Counted from the first letter of the stretch, positions 7,782-17,845 are shown. The stretch: 64,000 nt of DNA from Guptibacillus hwajinpoensis (GCF_020524165.1 NZ_JAIVKU010000004.1:310001-374000), one strand, 5' to 3'. The notes: a model not told the origin generated them from the letters alone. A program made the numbers and translations.

Positions 7782-10424
7782 TCATTTTTTAGGTTTAAAT
7801 GGCCACCAGATACCATTTCCAAATGAAACGACAACAGCAGGGATAAGAAGAGGTAGAACAATTAGACCGTAAAGAAGCAATCCAGTAATCACAATCGTAG
7901 CAATTTGCATTAAGCTCAGTACACCAGAAGGCATCATGGCACCAAATGTTCCCGCTAATATAATCGCAGCAGTGATGACAACTGTGCCCATTTTAGCCAT
8001 AGACCGATGCATGGCTTCCATAATGCCAATCGAAGCTTCTTCGTTAAAGCGGTCGAGTAGGAAGATGGAATAATCCACGCCAAGCGCAATGAGCATGACA
8101 AATCCAAAGAATGGAACAGCCCATGTAATCCCATCATAGCCTAGTAGATTAATAAAGATTAATTCAGAAATCGCAATCGATGTAAAGTACGTAAGCAAAA
8201 GCGATCCAATCATCACAATCGGCATGATCATAGAGCGGAATAGAATGGTTAGAATAATAAACAAACCGACAAGCATGATGATCACTGTTCTTGTAAAATC
8301 ACTCGTTGAAATGTCTGATAAGTCGCTATTAATACTTGAAACCCCGCTATAAGCAACCGTTGCTTCTTCAAGAGGTGTTCCGTCAATTGAACGGGAGACG
8401 GTCTCTTTTATTTCACGTACGGTTTGAATGGCCTCAGTTGAATAAGGATCTTCTTTTAAGATCACTTCAAGCGTAACGGCCTTTTGTTCATCGAACGCAT
8501 AACGCTCAATAGCTGGTTCAAAATCTTCATTATCAAGCGTTCCTTTTGGAATGAAAACGCCCGTGTCACGAAGGGCGTTCGAATCACCCATATTGGTAAC
8601 CAAATCTGCTGCGTCCTGTAAGCCGTTCTTGATTTCATTCAGTCCATCAATTGATGACCCAACACCTTTCGATAGATCTGAAATCCCACCGCCTAGTTCA
8701 GAAACCTGACCTGACTGACTTTGTAGATCGGAAGAGGCACCTGCAAGCCCTTGTTGAATTTGGCCAAGCTGCTGTTGAACCTGACCGAGCTGCTCTGACG
8801 CCGCAGCTACATTTTGTGATTGTTGAAGACCTTGTGAAATGGAACCTAGCTGATCATTCACTTGCCCTAATCCGTTTACTGCTTCTTCCAGTCCTCCGGC
8901 ATTACCACCAGAAGGGATCTGGCCGCTAATTTGATCCAATCCATTTTGAACTTCCGTTAATCCATTTTGAACCTCATTAATTCCGTTCGTCGCTTCATTT
9001 AAGCCGTCGCCCACTTGTGAAAGCTGTGAATCGACATAGAAGTCATCAATCACATCTCCCGCTGGTCTAGTAATCGACCTAACAGAAGCTACATCTTCAT
9101 TTTTCTCAATGTCTTTGCTAATTGTTTCGATATAAGGAAGCAATTCTTCTGTCACAATCGCTTTATCTTGCTGAAGAATGATTTTTACAGGAAGTGAATC
9201 CCCCTTACCAAACCCTTCTTCAATCGCATCTAGCCCTTTAACAGATTCATAGTCACTACCAATCTCATTTACAGTATTAAACGACAGTTGATCGTCGTAT
9301 GTGAAAAGGAGTGGAACCATAATAACAGCAACTACGACCATCGACCAAATCGGTTTGTTAATAGAGAAACGACCGAACCTGGTCCATAGTTTACTATCTT
9401 TGTGAGACGCTGATTTTTTAGATGGCCAGAACAGTTTATCTTTTAGTAGCGCCATAAAGAATGGGACAATTGTAAATAAAACAAGCATTAAGACGGCAAT
9501 TCCAACAGCAACCCCAACCGCAGATTTAAAGATTGGGAAGTCGGCAAAGCCAATCGCCGCAAAACCAATGAAAACGGCTAATCCACTTATTAATAGCGTT
9601 CGCCCGGCTGTTTTGTACGTATTTACGATCGCATCTTCTACTGAATGTCCTTCCGTTAATTCTTCTTTATACCTGCTAAGGAGAAGGATACAATAGTCTG
9701 TTCCAATGCCGAATAAGACGGCAACTAAGAAAATTTGTGTATAGTTGGATACTGGGAAGCCAATCCAATCAATCAGAAACGCAACAATTGATTGGCTAAG
9801 TAGATAAGTTACACCTACAGCGAGCAGTGGAATAAATGGTGTTGTAATGGAACGGAAAACAGCAAGAAGTAGTATGAAGATTAAAGCAACCGTAATGATT
9901 TCGGTACGCTCAAGTCCTTTTTGAGCACTTTCATTTACATCGTGATTAATGATGGCCTCTCCCGTAAGATAAGCGGTTGTATCATCTGGAACTAGATCTT
10001 CACGAATATGATTTGCGAGGTCATTCACTTCTTCATCCGTTCCGTCTACTGTGATGGGTAGAAGAACAGTTTGCTTATCTTCAGAAACAAGTTGTTCCGT
10101 CATTTCTTCACTTTCAAAAGGATCGAGAACATCTTTGATAATGGTATCTTCCTCATCAAGCTCTTGTGCGAGAGAAGAAACCGTTTTTTTTGCTTTATCT
10201 TCGACGGGTTGATTATAAGTGAAAACAAGAGAGAGCGTTTCATCTCCTGCACCAGCTTCCTCAAGTATGTCCGCTGCTACTTTCGAATCAGCGTTTTCAG
10301 GGAGTTGAAATGTCCCTGCATCCTCAGCCTGCTTTGTAAGATTTGGAGATAAGATAAATAAAGCAGCAGTTAGCACAATAAGTGCAATAGCAATTGGCCA
10401 TTTGAATTTTAATATTTGTCTCAT
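7782..10424 (-). CDS. ydgH: MMPL/RND-family membrane transporter, YdgH-like
   Basis: 880 residues with the MMPL duplication: helix 1, a large outer loop, five more helices, then the same again. FGIGTDYCILLLSRYKEE and ALGVDYSIFLLDRFNEE are the paired proton-relay helices. The second outer loop (about residues 470-600) is a long Gly/Gln/Leu-rich coiled stretch (repeats of NGL-x-x-VQNGL). Length, coil and the upstream marR gene match B. subtilis YdgH. It likely exports a lipid or hydrophobic toxin. Its start overlaps the marR stop by ATGA. Confidence 0.9.
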   Translation of the reverse strand: MRQILKFKWPIAIALIVLTAALFILSPNLTKQAEDAGTFQLPENADSKVAADILEEAGAGDETLSLVFTYNQPVEDKAKKTVSSLAQELDEEDTIIKDVLDPFESEEMTEQLVSEDKQTVLLPITVDGTDEEVNDLANHIREDLVPDDTTAYLTGEAIINHDVNESAQKGLERTEIITVALIFILLLAVFRSITTPFIPLLAVGVTYLLSQSIVAFLIDWIGFPVSNYTQIFLVAVLFGIGTDYCILLLSRYKEELTEGHSVEDAIVNTYKTAGRTLLISGLAVFIGFAAIGFADFPIFKSAVGVAVGIAVLMLVLFTIVPFFMALLKDKLFWPSKKSASHKDSKLWTRFGRFSINKPIWSMVVVAVIMVPLLFTYDDQLSFNTVNEIGSDYESVKGLDAIEEGFGKGDSLPVKIILQQDKAIVTEELLPYIETISKDIEKNEDVASVRSITRPAGDVIDDFYVDSQLSQVGDGLNEATNGINEVQNGLTEVQNGLDQISGQIPSGGNAGGLEEAVNGLGQVNDQLGSISQGLQQSQNVAAASEQLGQVQQQLGQIQQGLAGASSDLQSQSGQVSELGGGISDLSKGVGSSIDGLNEIKNGLQDAADLVTNMGDSNALRDTGVFIPKGTLDNEDFEPAIERYAFDEQKAVTLEVILKEDPYSTEAIQTVREIKETVSRSIDGTPLEEATVAYSGVSSINSDLSDISTSDFTRTVIIMLVGLFIILTILFRSMIMPIVMIGSLLLTYFTSIAISELIFINLLGYDGITWAVPFFGFVMLIALGVDYSIFLLDRFNEEASIGIMEAMHRSMAKMGTVVITAAIILAGTFGAMMPSGVLSLMQIATIVITGLLLYGLIVLPLLIPAVVVSFGNGIWWPFKPKK

Positions 10425-10873
10425 TTTGCATCTCCTTCTGTTTTTAAAATTGAACTTAACTTACGAAATATCCGTAAGAATTCATCTATCTCTTTTTCAT
10501 GAAAATCATTTAATACAATGTTTTCAACATGTTCATAAATGACTTCGTTAAATGTAGTAACAACATCATTTCCTTTTTGGGTAAGTGTGATGGACTTGCC
10601 TCTTAAATCCTCTATAGAATCAACTGTCTTTACAAGTCCTTTCGTTTCAAGCTTTTTGTAACGATTGGAAATAGCGCTTTTGTGCACGCCTTGTAATGAA
10701 GCGAGTTTACTTGGAGAGATACAGCCAGATTTCGATATGATTTGAAGCATCTGAAGCTGTTCAGAAGAATACTCTTCAAATAGTTGATGCTCAAAAGAAC
10801 GAATAATTCGTTCAGTTCCATACATAATCACTTCTTCAAAAAGCTCAACGGCTTCACATAATTTCTTCTTCAT
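10421..10873 (-). CDS. MarR-family transcriptional regulator, YdgG-like
   Basis: 150 residues with a MarR winged helix: LQIISKSGCISPSKLASLQG, the recognition helix HKSAISNRYKKLETKGLV, and the wing DLRGKSITLT. The next gene in the same transcript is the MMPL transporter, with overlapping stop and start. The likely role is ligand-relieved repression of its own operon. Two matching palindromes lie just upstream of its ribosome site, supporting autorepression. Start ATG at 10873 follows CGGAGGT. Confidence 0.92.
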   Translation of the reverse strand: MKKKLCEAVELFEEVIMYGTERIIRSFEHQLFEEYSSEQLQMLQIISKSGCISPSKLASLQGVHKSAISNRYKKLETKGLVKTVDSIEDLRGKSITLTQKGNDVVTTFNEVIYEHVENIVLNDFHEKEIDEFLRIFRKLSSILKTEGDAK

Positions 10874-10887
10874 TCGTATACCTCCGG

Positions 10888-10926
10888 TAGTTTATCCTCT
10901 AAACATTATTAGTTTACCCCCTAAAC
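10888..10926 (-). promoter_or_regulatory. Tandem palindromic operators upstream of marR-mmpL
   Basis: Two copies of GTTTA-N5-TAAAC (10890-10904 and 10912-10926) lie exactly 22 bp apart, two helical turns. The flanks match as well (TAG before each GTTTA). They lie 15-55 bp upstream of the marR start, where the promoter should be, so they are the best candidates for the MarR-protein binding sites. Confidence 0.6.
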
Positions 10927-11139
10927 AATGAGGAATGCAATGATTAACTATTATTAAATAGGTTGAGACGTATGGTACCATCAAGTGAAAATGAACATTT
11001 AGTGGAAAGTTTTGTGAAATCGGAAGGAATAATGAAAATTTACAGAATTTTGGCACAATATTTATTGCATAATCCAACCATCGATATTATGATAAAGGAA
11101 ATAGAGAGATGTTCGCTAAAACGAAAGGGAGGAATGAGG

Positions 11140-11445
11140 ATGAAGAGCACTGGTGTGGTAAGGAAAATTGATGAACTAGGCCGAATTGTCATTCCTAAAG
11201 AACTCCGACGTACGTTAGACATTAATGTGAAAGATCCAATTGAAATTTTCACAAGTGAAAACAAGGTGATATTACAGAAGTATCAAGCTGATATGGCCTG
11301 CATGATGACGGGTGAGATCCTAGATGATAACCAGACGTTTGGTAATGGAAACATTGTGCTCAGTAAAGAAGGAATGCTACTGCTACAAGAAGAATTAGAG
11401 AAGAAATTAGGACAGAAAAAAGAAGAAATGATAAATGCGGAATAG
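11140..11445 (+). CDS. AbrB/Abh-family transition-state regulator
   Basis: The N-terminal 50 residues (KSTGVVRKIDELGRIVIPK, ELRRTLDI, DPIEIF) are the AbrB swapped-hairpin DNA-binding domain. The tail from VLSKEGMLLLQEELEKKL fits the dimerising C-terminal domain of AbrB/Abh. At 101 residues it is near the ~95 of AbrB. AAAGGGAGG at 11124-11132 selects the ATG at 11140. The in-frame extension back to 10963 has no family similarity. Canonical abrB sits beside metS elsewhere, so this is probably a paralogue. Confidence 0.93.
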   Translation: MKSTGVVRKIDELGRIVIPKELRRTLDINVKDPIEIFTSENKVILQKYQADMACMMTGEILDDNQTFGNGNIVLSKEGMLLLQEELEKKLGQKKEEMINAE

Positions 11446-11458
11446 TGAATCATTAATC

Positions 11459-11491
11459 TACCCTTCCATTCACCTTGGAAGGGTATTTTTT
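11459..11491 (+). terminator. Intrinsic terminator of the abrB-like gene
   Basis: TACCCTTCC (11459-11467) and GGAAGGGTA (11477-11485) pair perfectly and are followed by six T. Confidence 0.92.
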
Positions 11492-11532
11492 GTAGAAGAT
11501 GTAGCAGTGAAAAGTGTGTTGAAGGGACAACA

Positions 11533-12291
11533 TCAATAGCGTAATTTCAGCAGGACATTTCGAATGTGGGGATCTTCCATCATAGTGGAACCGAATTTCC
11601 GAGTAATTTCTGTTAAAGCAACGTCGTGGTAAAAGAATTCAGAGAAAAAAGTAACGAGTGGTTTTGATTTAGTGTGGATAGCCTGCCAGTTCGTATCTTC
11701 AATACCCGCAAATAAAACTTCTTCATGATCAATGATCACAATCCGACTTCGCTCAAGTTTCTGGTGATCTGCATCTGGAATCAGCGTTGTAACATGACTA
11801 AGGCTAGAGTCAATTTCCCCGATTGTATGTATTTCAACTGCAATTCCCTCCGCTTCTTTTTCCTCAAGTAAAGCGAGGTGCTGCTCAATATCATCCGCCC
11901 ATCCAGAGAAAATAATTGAACTAGTTGAAAGGTGAAGCAGTTCAGAGACGAGGGAGTGTATGGACTGTTCTTCTTTCAAAGTCCATACGCGATCATCAAT
12001 CTTTTTTTTTCGCGATTGTATGGTTTTCAATTGCGTTATATTGTCGTTAAAATCACGCTGTAGTTTCGTAATCGCGGAATCCAGTGGAAGTGGAGCATAA
12101 AGCCGCTTTTTTTCAGTAGTTGATTCTAATACCATTCCTTTCTCGCTCATACGCCGGAGGACTTCATAAACTTTTGATCTAGGAACGCCAGAACGTTTGA
12201 CAATTGTCGTGGCATCAAGAGCCTCGTCGATTGTAATGAGAGCTTCATAGACCTGGCTTTCATATTGCGAAAATCCAAACTGTTGCAGCAT
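11533..12291 (-). CDS. TrmB-family transcriptional regulator
   Basis: The first 70 residues are a TrmB winged helix (FGFSQYESQVYEALI, ATTIVKRSGVPRSKVYEVLR, wing KKRLYAPL). A coiled-coil follows (residues 75-105), then an effector-binding domain of the phospholipase-D-like TrmB type. TrmB proteins usually sense sugars or related ligands. The gene is divergent from an MFS carrier with 151 bp between them, so the carrier is the obvious target. AAGGAG precedes the ATG at 12291. Confidence 0.88.
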   Translation of the reverse strand: MLQQFGFSQYESQVYEALITIDEALDATTIVKRSGVPRSKVYEVLRRMSEKGMVLESTTEKKRLYAPLPLDSAITKLQRDFNDNITQLKTIQSRKKKIDDRVWTLKEEQSIHSLVSELLHLSTSSIIFSGWADDIEQHLALLEEKEAEGIAVEIHTIGEIDSSLSHVTTLIPDADHQKLERSRIVIIDHEEVLFAGIEDTNWQAIHTKSKPLVTFFSEFFYHDVALTEITRKFGSTMMEDPHIRNVLLKLRY

Positions 12292-12388
12292 GTGTCTAAT
12301 CTCCTTGCTTTATCTGTTCATTTCTTTTAATGATAGCACAACCAATTGAGACGGGAAAAGCGACCTTCATTTTCCTATTGATTAATCC

Positions 12389-12419
12389 TTGTATTAGAGT
12401 TACTCTTTTAGTGGTAACT
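12389..12419 (+). promoter_or_regulatory. Palindrome overlapping the predicted MFS promoter
   Basis: AGTTAC (12398-12403) and GTAACT (12414-12419) form an inverted repeat with a 10-bp spacer. It overlaps a plausible promoter, TTGTAT (12389) with 17 bp to TGGTAA (12412). The placement would let the divergently encoded TrmB protein block the MFS gene. The promoter itself is weak. Confidence 0.45.
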
Positions 12420-12442
12420 TTATTAGAGGGGTGCGAGGATGA

Positions 12443-13615
12443 ATGAATAAACGAGTATACTTACTTACAATCGTTTCGTTTGTAGTCGGAATGGTTGAGT
12501 TAATTATTGGAGGCATTCTTGATCTAGTTGCAGAAGACCTCCAAATTAGTCTTGGGAAAACGGGACTATTGATTAGTGTCTTCTCTATCGTGTTTGCGGT
12601 GATGGGTCCCATATTATTATCAATGACGGCAAAAATAGAACGTAAAAAACTGACGCTCTTATCGCTAGTCATTTTTCTTGTAGGTAACCTAATCGCCGTA
12701 TGGAGTTCTACATTTTTATTATTAATGGTAGCCAGGATCATCTCTGCAGCCAGCGGCTCTCTATTAGTAGTGTTATGCGTCACAATGGCATCAAATATTG
12801 TTAAAAAAGAATATCGCGCAAGAGCGATCGGTGTGGTGTTTATGGGAATCAGTGCATCACTCGTTTTAGGTGTTCCTATTGGCTTGATGTTAGGAAATGC
12901 TTTTGGGTGGAAAGCTCCATTTGTACTCATTATTGTTCTTACGATATTATCAATGGCCGGCGTAGCATTGTTTATGGAAGAAATTCAACCAAAGCCAGCG
13001 ATTCCAATTCTCAGTCAAATAAAAACATTAAAAGATAAACGTATTTTAACTGCTCAACTAACGTCGTTTTTGTTTCTCACAGGTCATTTAACGCTTTACG
13101 GCTATCTGACTCCATTTCTAAAAACAACGCTTGGATTATCCGGAAATTGGGTAAGTATTGTTTATCTCATCTTTGGAGTAGCTGCTGTTGCGGGTGGAGG
13201 GTTAGGCGGAGTAGCTTCCGATCGCTTTGGTACAAAATCAACCATTTTGACAATGATTCTGGTTTTTGCAGTAGTCATGTTCGTGATTCCATGGTCAACG
13301 TTCTCTTTTCCGCTATTTCTTATAATCATGGTGATCTGGAGTATGCTAAGTTGGGGAATTACACCTGCTCAACAAAGCTATCTAATCGAATTGGCCCCAG
13401 AAACATCGGATATTCAACAAAGTTTAAATAACTCGGCTCTTCATCTGGGCATTGCCCTCGGCTCTTCTGTTGGGGCATATGTCATTGAAAAGCATTCCGT
13501 AGAAATGAATGCAACTGTTGGAGGCATGTTTATATTACTTGCCCTAGCAACAGCAATTATTTCGATCTCAAGAGGTCGTCAAGTATTATCTGTCCTGAAG
13601 AAGAAAGCTAGTTAG
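12443..13615 (+). CDS. MFS transporter, DHA1-like exporter
   Basis: 390 residues and twelve hydrophobic helices. Helix 1 onward (MVELIIGGILDLVAEDLQIS, TGLLISVFSIVFAV) and the helix 4-5 loop (EYRARAIGVVFMGISASLV, GVPIG) carry the DHA1 drug/sugar-efflux antiporter motifs, close to AraJ/YtbD-type proteins. It is divergent from a trmB gene that probably controls it. The ATG at 12443 is used because the ATG at 12439 meets a stop three codons later. Substrate unknown. Confidence 0.88.
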   Translation: MNKRVYLLTIVSFVVGMVELIIGGILDLVAEDLQISLGKTGLLISVFSIVFAVMGPILLSMTAKIERKKLTLLSLVIFLVGNLIAVWSSTFLLLMVARIISAASGSLLVVLCVTMASNIVKKEYRARAIGVVFMGISASLVLGVPIGLMLGNAFGWKAPFVLIIVLTILSMAGVALFMEEIQPKPAIPILSQIKTLKDKRILTAQLTSFLFLTGHLTLYGYLTPFLKTTLGLSGNWVSIVYLIFGVAAVAGGGLGGVASDRFGTKSTILTMILVFAVVMFVIPWSTFSFPLFLIIMVIWSMLSWGITPAQQSYLIELAPETSDIQQSLNNSALHLGIALGSSVGAYVIEKHSVEMNATVGGMFILLALATAIISISRGRQVLSVLKKKAS

Positions 13616-13676
13616 TTGCGATAGCAAAAAGGGTTTGAAATAATAGGCGTAGATTGGTCGAAGGGAGCGTTTTGGG

Positions 13677-14321
13677 ATGAATGTATTCGTGATTGGAGCA
13701 AACGGCCAGGTTGGCCAAAATATTGTACAACTTCTTCATACGATGGAAGAGCATTCCTTGAAGGCAATGGTCCGAAAACAAGAGCAGGCAGATGAATTAG
13801 CTAGCAGAGGAATAGAAGCAGTAGTGGTCAGTCTTGAAGACTCGGTCGAAGCTATTTCTGAAGCTATGAAAGGAAGCGATGCCGTCATATTTGCTGCAGG
13901 TTCAGGAGGGAATACAGGATCAGATAAAACGTTATTAGTGGATTTAGATGGAGCGGTAAAAACGATCGAAGCCGCTGAAGAGTTAGGAATTAAACGTTAT
14001 GTGATGGTCAGTGCTCTTCAAGCGCACAATCGAGAAAATTGGCATGAAGCCCTCCTACCTTATTATGCAGCGAAACATTATGCAGATAAATTGTTAGAAG
14101 CGAGTCAATTAGACTACACGATTGTTCGGCCTGGTGGACTGTTAAATGAACCTGGAAGTGGGAAAGTGTCGATCGCTGAAAATCTTGGTAGTGGGTCAAT
14201 TTCACGTAAAGATGTAGCGGAAGTAGTTGTCTCTACTTTGAAGAAGGAAAACACGATCCGTCGTTCGTTTAACTTACTTTCAGGTGAAAAGGATATTAGA
14301 AAGGCACTTGATTCCTTTTAA
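13677..14321 (+). CDS. yhfK: NAD(P)-binding SDR-like protein, YhfK-like
   Basis: The N-terminal nucleotide loop VIGANGQVGQ and the later YVMVSALQAH, YYAAKHYADKLLEASQLDYT and VRPGGL segments are those of atypical short-chain dehydrogenases (NmrA/NAD(P)H-binding group). The length of 214 residues matches B. subtilis YhfK. The Tyr/Lys of YYAAKHYAD occupy the usual active-site places. Its reaction is unknown. AAGGGAGCG precedes the ATG at 13677. It follows the MFS gene by 60 bp and may share its transcript. Confidence 0.85.
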   Translation: MNVFVIGANGQVGQNIVQLLHTMEEHSLKAMVRKQEQADELASRGIEAVVVSLEDSVEAISEAMKGSDAVIFAAGSGGNTGSDKTLLVDLDGAVKTIEAAEELGIKRYVMVSALQAHNRENWHEALLPYYAAKHYADKLLEASQLDYTIVRPGGLLNEPGSGKVSIAENLGSGSISRKDVAEVVVSTLKKENTIRRSFNLLSGEKDIRKALDSF

Positions 14322-14390
14322 ACACCTCGGATTCCCTATGCAGGAGGATCCGTTTCCTGACTTTTCTTGTTAGAATCATACGAAATAATA

Positions 14391-14419
14391 TTGAGTTTAT
14401 ACGTAGAGATCTTTACAAT
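14391..14419 (+). promoter_or_regulatory. Sigma-A promoter of ppaC
   Basis: TTGAGT (14391-14396), 17 bp, TACAAT (14414-14419), lying 42 bp before the ppaC start. Confidence 0.7.
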
Positions 14420-14461
14420 ATGTAGTGTACATAAATCTTTTCATTTAAAAGGAGTCGAATT

Positions 14462-15391
14462 ATGGAAAAAGTATTGATTTTTGGACATAAAAATCCTGAC
14501 ACAGATACGATTACATCTGCGCTTGTCTATGCAGATTTAAAAAGAAAACTAGGCATGGATGTAGAGCCGGTTCGCCTTGGGGCAGTTAACGGTGAAACAC
14601 AGTATGCTTTAGATCAATTTAATGTAGAAGCTCCGCGCATGGTTCAAACGGTCTCTAACGAAGCAAGTGCTGTTATTCTTGTAGACCATAATGAGCGTCA
14701 ACAAAGTGCTGAAGACATTGAAAACGTACGAATTTTAGAAGTCATTGATCACCACCGCATCGCAAATTTTGAAACAGCTGATCCTGTTTATTACAGAGCA
14801 GAACCAGTTGGTTGTACGGCGACCATCCTTAATAAACTTTATAAAGAAAAGAATGTTCAGATGGATAAAAAGATAGCAGGTCTGATGCTTTCTGCAATCA
14901 TCTCTGACTCTCTTCTTTTTAAATCACCAACGTGCACGGAAGAGGACATTGCAGCAGCTCGCGAGTTAGCTGAAATTGCAGGCGTGGATGCAGAAACATA
15001 TGGACTTGAAATGCTGAAGGCTGGTGCAGATATGAGCAGTAAGACACCTGCAGAACTCATTTCCCTCGATGCAAAAGAATTTGGAATGGGGTCTTCTAAA
15101 GTTGAGGTTGCTCAAGTAAATGTAGTGGATACCCTCGATGTTCTTGCACGTCAGGATGTCGTAGAAGAAGAAATGAGAAAAACCATTGAAGCAAAAGAGC
15201 TCGATCTCTTCCTTCTTGTGGTAACAGATATCTTAACAAATAACTCAACAGTTCTTGCATTAGGAAAACAAGCTGGTCAAGTAGAGAAGGCGTTTAACGT
15301 CACGTTAGTTGAAAACCTGGCAGTTCTTGAAGGTGTTGTTTCTCGTAAAAAACAAATTGTACCCGTTTTAACAGAGACGTTTACAGCGTAA
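14462..15391 (+). CDS. ppaC: Manganese-dependent inorganic pyrophosphatase (family II)
   Basis: Cytosolic enzyme that hydrolyses pyrophosphate from biosynthetic reactions. DHH-superfamily motifs are all present: [18 protein letters not shown] in [11 protein letters not shown], and SRKKQ near the C-terminus for phosphate binding. The length of 309 residues equals that of B. subtilis PpaC. AAAGGAG precedes the ATG, and it has its own promoter and terminator, so it is monocistronic. Confidence 0.97.
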   Translation: MEKVLIFGHKNPDTDTITSALVYADLKRKLGMDVEPVRLGAVNGETQYALDQFNVEAPRMVQTVSNEASAVILVDHNERQQSAEDIENVRILEVIDHHRIANFETADPVYYRAEPVGCTATILNKLYKEKNVQMDKKIAGLMLSAIISDSLLFKSPTCTEEDIAAARELAEIAGVDAETYGLEMLKAGADMSSKTPAELISLDAKEFGMGSSKVEVAQVNVVDTLDVLARQDVVEEEMRKTIEAKELDLFLLVVTDILTNNSTVLALGKQAGQVEKAFNVTLVENLAVLEGVVSRKKQIVPVLTETFTA

Positions 15392-15407
15392 TAGTCATTA
15401 CCAACGC

Positions 15408-15436
15408 GGACAGATTCTAAAAGGAATCTGTCCTTA
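15408..15436 (+). terminator. Intrinsic terminator of ppaC
   Basis: GGACAGATTC (15408-15417) pairs perfectly with GAATCTGTCC (15424-15433), followed by a T-rich run. Confidence 0.85.
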
Positions 15437-15497
15437 TTTATAAGTATATGTGTAAATATCAACCATATAAGGGAAATGAATGGGGGAGAAAGAGGTC

Positions 15498-16043
15498 TCA
15501 TAGTTGTTTTTTAATAGGTTCATAATCAAATAGTTTTCCTTCATATAAAAGTGTAAGTTGTTCGCATTTTCGGAAATCGTCAGGCGTCACGAGGGCAGGA
15601 AGCTTATCCCAAAGTTCAATGCCTGATCGATGAAGCACTTCAGCTACAAACTGTGAGCAGAAGTAAGAATTACTAAATTCAATCGGTTCATTCATTGATA
15701 CACCAAGAACACCAAGAATGTTATAAAGAAATCGTTGTTTATTTTTAATAAATATGGTTAATAACCGCTTCATTTTCATTACATCTCGTTCGGTGACGTT
15801 TAGTTCGTAAATCACACATGTTGTGTTTGGATAACGGCGATATGTTCCTGTTAGGACATTTTCCTTAACAAACCCACCGTTAAGAGGGTTACCCGGTTTT
15901 TTTCTTCCAAAGCTATACATATCATTCAAGTGCTCATCGAAAGCAAGTGACGCATGGTTATAAGGTGCCTTTGTGTATTTTTTTATTGATTTTGTAAACA
16001 GCGTTCCAGTATCTGAAAGTAAAATGTATACTTTTTGAGTCAT
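15498..16043 (-). CDS. Permuted NlpC/P60 (papain-like) family protein
   Basis: 181 residues. YNHASLAF carries a His and SYFCSQFVAEVL a Cys in the order His-then-Cys, the circularly permuted arrangement of YiiX/LRAT-like papain-fold proteins. There is no signal peptide, so it is probably cytosolic and may act on lipids or isopeptides. The RBS GATGAGGAAT fits the ATG at 16043. It is convergent with ppaC and divergent from the CdsA paralogue. I know no characterised close homologue. Confidence 0.7.
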   Translation of the reverse strand: MTQKVYILLSDTGTLFTKSIKKYTKAPYNHASLAFDEHLNDMYSFGRKKPGNPLNGGFVKENVLTGTYRRYPNTTCVIYELNVTERDVMKMKRLLTIFIKNKQRFLYNILGVLGVSMNEPIEFSNSYFCSQFVAEVLHRSGIELWDKLPALVTPDDFRKCEQLTLLYEGKLFDYEPIKKQL

Positions 16044-16114
16044 AATCTATTCCTCATCTTTTTGACGTTTAATGTCATTATACATAAAACTATACATGAT
16101 AAGGAGGGGCCTTT

Positions 16115-17029
16115 CTGGAAAGTACAGTATGGACCTTGTCGATTATTTTTCTTGCCTTATTATCTGCCCAAATGATTTTTACAATAGTTAAAAACAAGCA
16201 GCCCAATAAAGATTTTGCGGGACTATCAGTAAAAGTGAAAACGTGGTGGGGGATGTTTGGAGTATTTTTTCTTGCCACGTTATTTAATCCAATCGTGTCC
16301 TTATTTTCTTTGATGATTCTCAGTTTCTTTGCATTAAAAGAGTATTTTTCCATGATGAAAACAAGAAAAGCTGATCGTAGACTTTTTCTTTGGTCTTATA
16401 TGGCGATTCCAATACAATTCTACTGGATTCTGATTGATTGGTATGGAATGTTCATCGTTTTTATTCCAGTATACGTTTTCTTATTACTTCCACTACCACG
16501 TATAGTTGGAAAAGGTACGCTGGGTTTTCTAAGATCGGTAAGTTCGACGCAATGGGGCTTGATGTTAATGGTTTTTGGTTTAAGTCATCTTGCCTATTTT
16601 CAAATTGCATCTCCAATTTATGGGGCAAACCTTGTCTTGTTCCTTGTCTTACTAACTCAAGTGAATGATGTGGTGCACTATGTGATTTCGCTATATGCAG
16701 GAAAGAGAAAAGTCGTTCCCTCTTCGAATCCTTTTATTACATTAGAAGGGTTTTTCTGTTCGTTATTAGCGACAACAGCGCTTGCTTATACGTTATATCC
16801 ATATTTAACGCCATTTGATCCCTTATTTGGCATTTTGTCAGGCATTTTAATTAGTGTGGCTGGTTTCCTTGGGAGCTTAACCATTTCCGTTTTGAGGCGA
16901 GATCTTTTACTTGGAGATAGCAAGAAGTTAAAGGCTCTAGAGGAGAGTTACTTGAGTCGAGTAGATAGCCTTGCTTATACTTCGCCTGTTTTCTTTCATG
17001 TGATTCGTTACTTTTTTGATTTTATGTAA
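16115..17029 (+). CDS. Phosphatidate cytidylyltransferase-like membrane protein (CdsA paralogue)
   Basis: An integral membrane protein with about eight helices and the CTP-transferase region NDVVHYVISLYAGKRKVVPS followed by NPFITLEGFFCSLL, where CdsA has the D-x3-Y-x2-GR-x-G/K region. The final SRVDSLAYTSPVFFH matches the CdsA signature end. It would make CDP-diacylglycerol or a related CDP-lipid. No ATG or GTG fits: AAGGAGGGG at 16101-16109 points to a CTG at 16115, while the next candidate, TTG at 16136, is 26 nt away. The true cdsA is normally in the ispU-dxr locus, so this is a second copy. Confidence 0.82.
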   Translation: MESTVWTLSIIFLALLSAQMIFTIVKNKQPNKDFAGLSVKVKTWWGMFGVFFLATLFNPIVSLFSLMILSFFALKEYFSMMKTRKADRRLFLWSYMAIPIQFYWILIDWYGMFIVFIPVYVFLLLPLPRIVGKGTLGFLRSVSSTQWGLMLMVFGLSHLAYFQIASPIYGANLVLFLVLLTQVNDVVHYVISLYAGKRKVVPSSNPFITLEGFFCSLLATTALAYTLYPYLTPFDPLFGILSGILISVAGFLGSLTISVLRRDLLLGDSKKLKALEESYLSRVDSLAYTSPVFFHVIRYFFDFM

Positions 17030-17047
17030 CGACAGTTAGCATGAAGT

Positions 17048-17081
17048 AGAAAGACAGCGGAATGACCGCTGTCTTTCTGTT
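17048..17081. terminator. Bidirectional terminator, cdsA-like / fabL
   Basis: AGAAAGACAGCGG (17048-17060) and its exact complement (17066-17078) enclose AATGA between convergent genes. Confidence 0.9.
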
Positions 17082-17083
17082 GT

Positions 17084-17845
<762 letters not shown>

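Noticed and set aside
10963..11139. In-frame N-terminal extension of the AbrB-like gene
   Set aside because: No ribosome site, no similarity; the strong AAAGGGAGG points to ATG 11140 and the AbrB fold starts there.
12400..12930. 176-residue frame on the minus strand
   Set aside because: It lies opposite the MFS gene, is rich in codons mirrored from membrane helices, and has no RBS.
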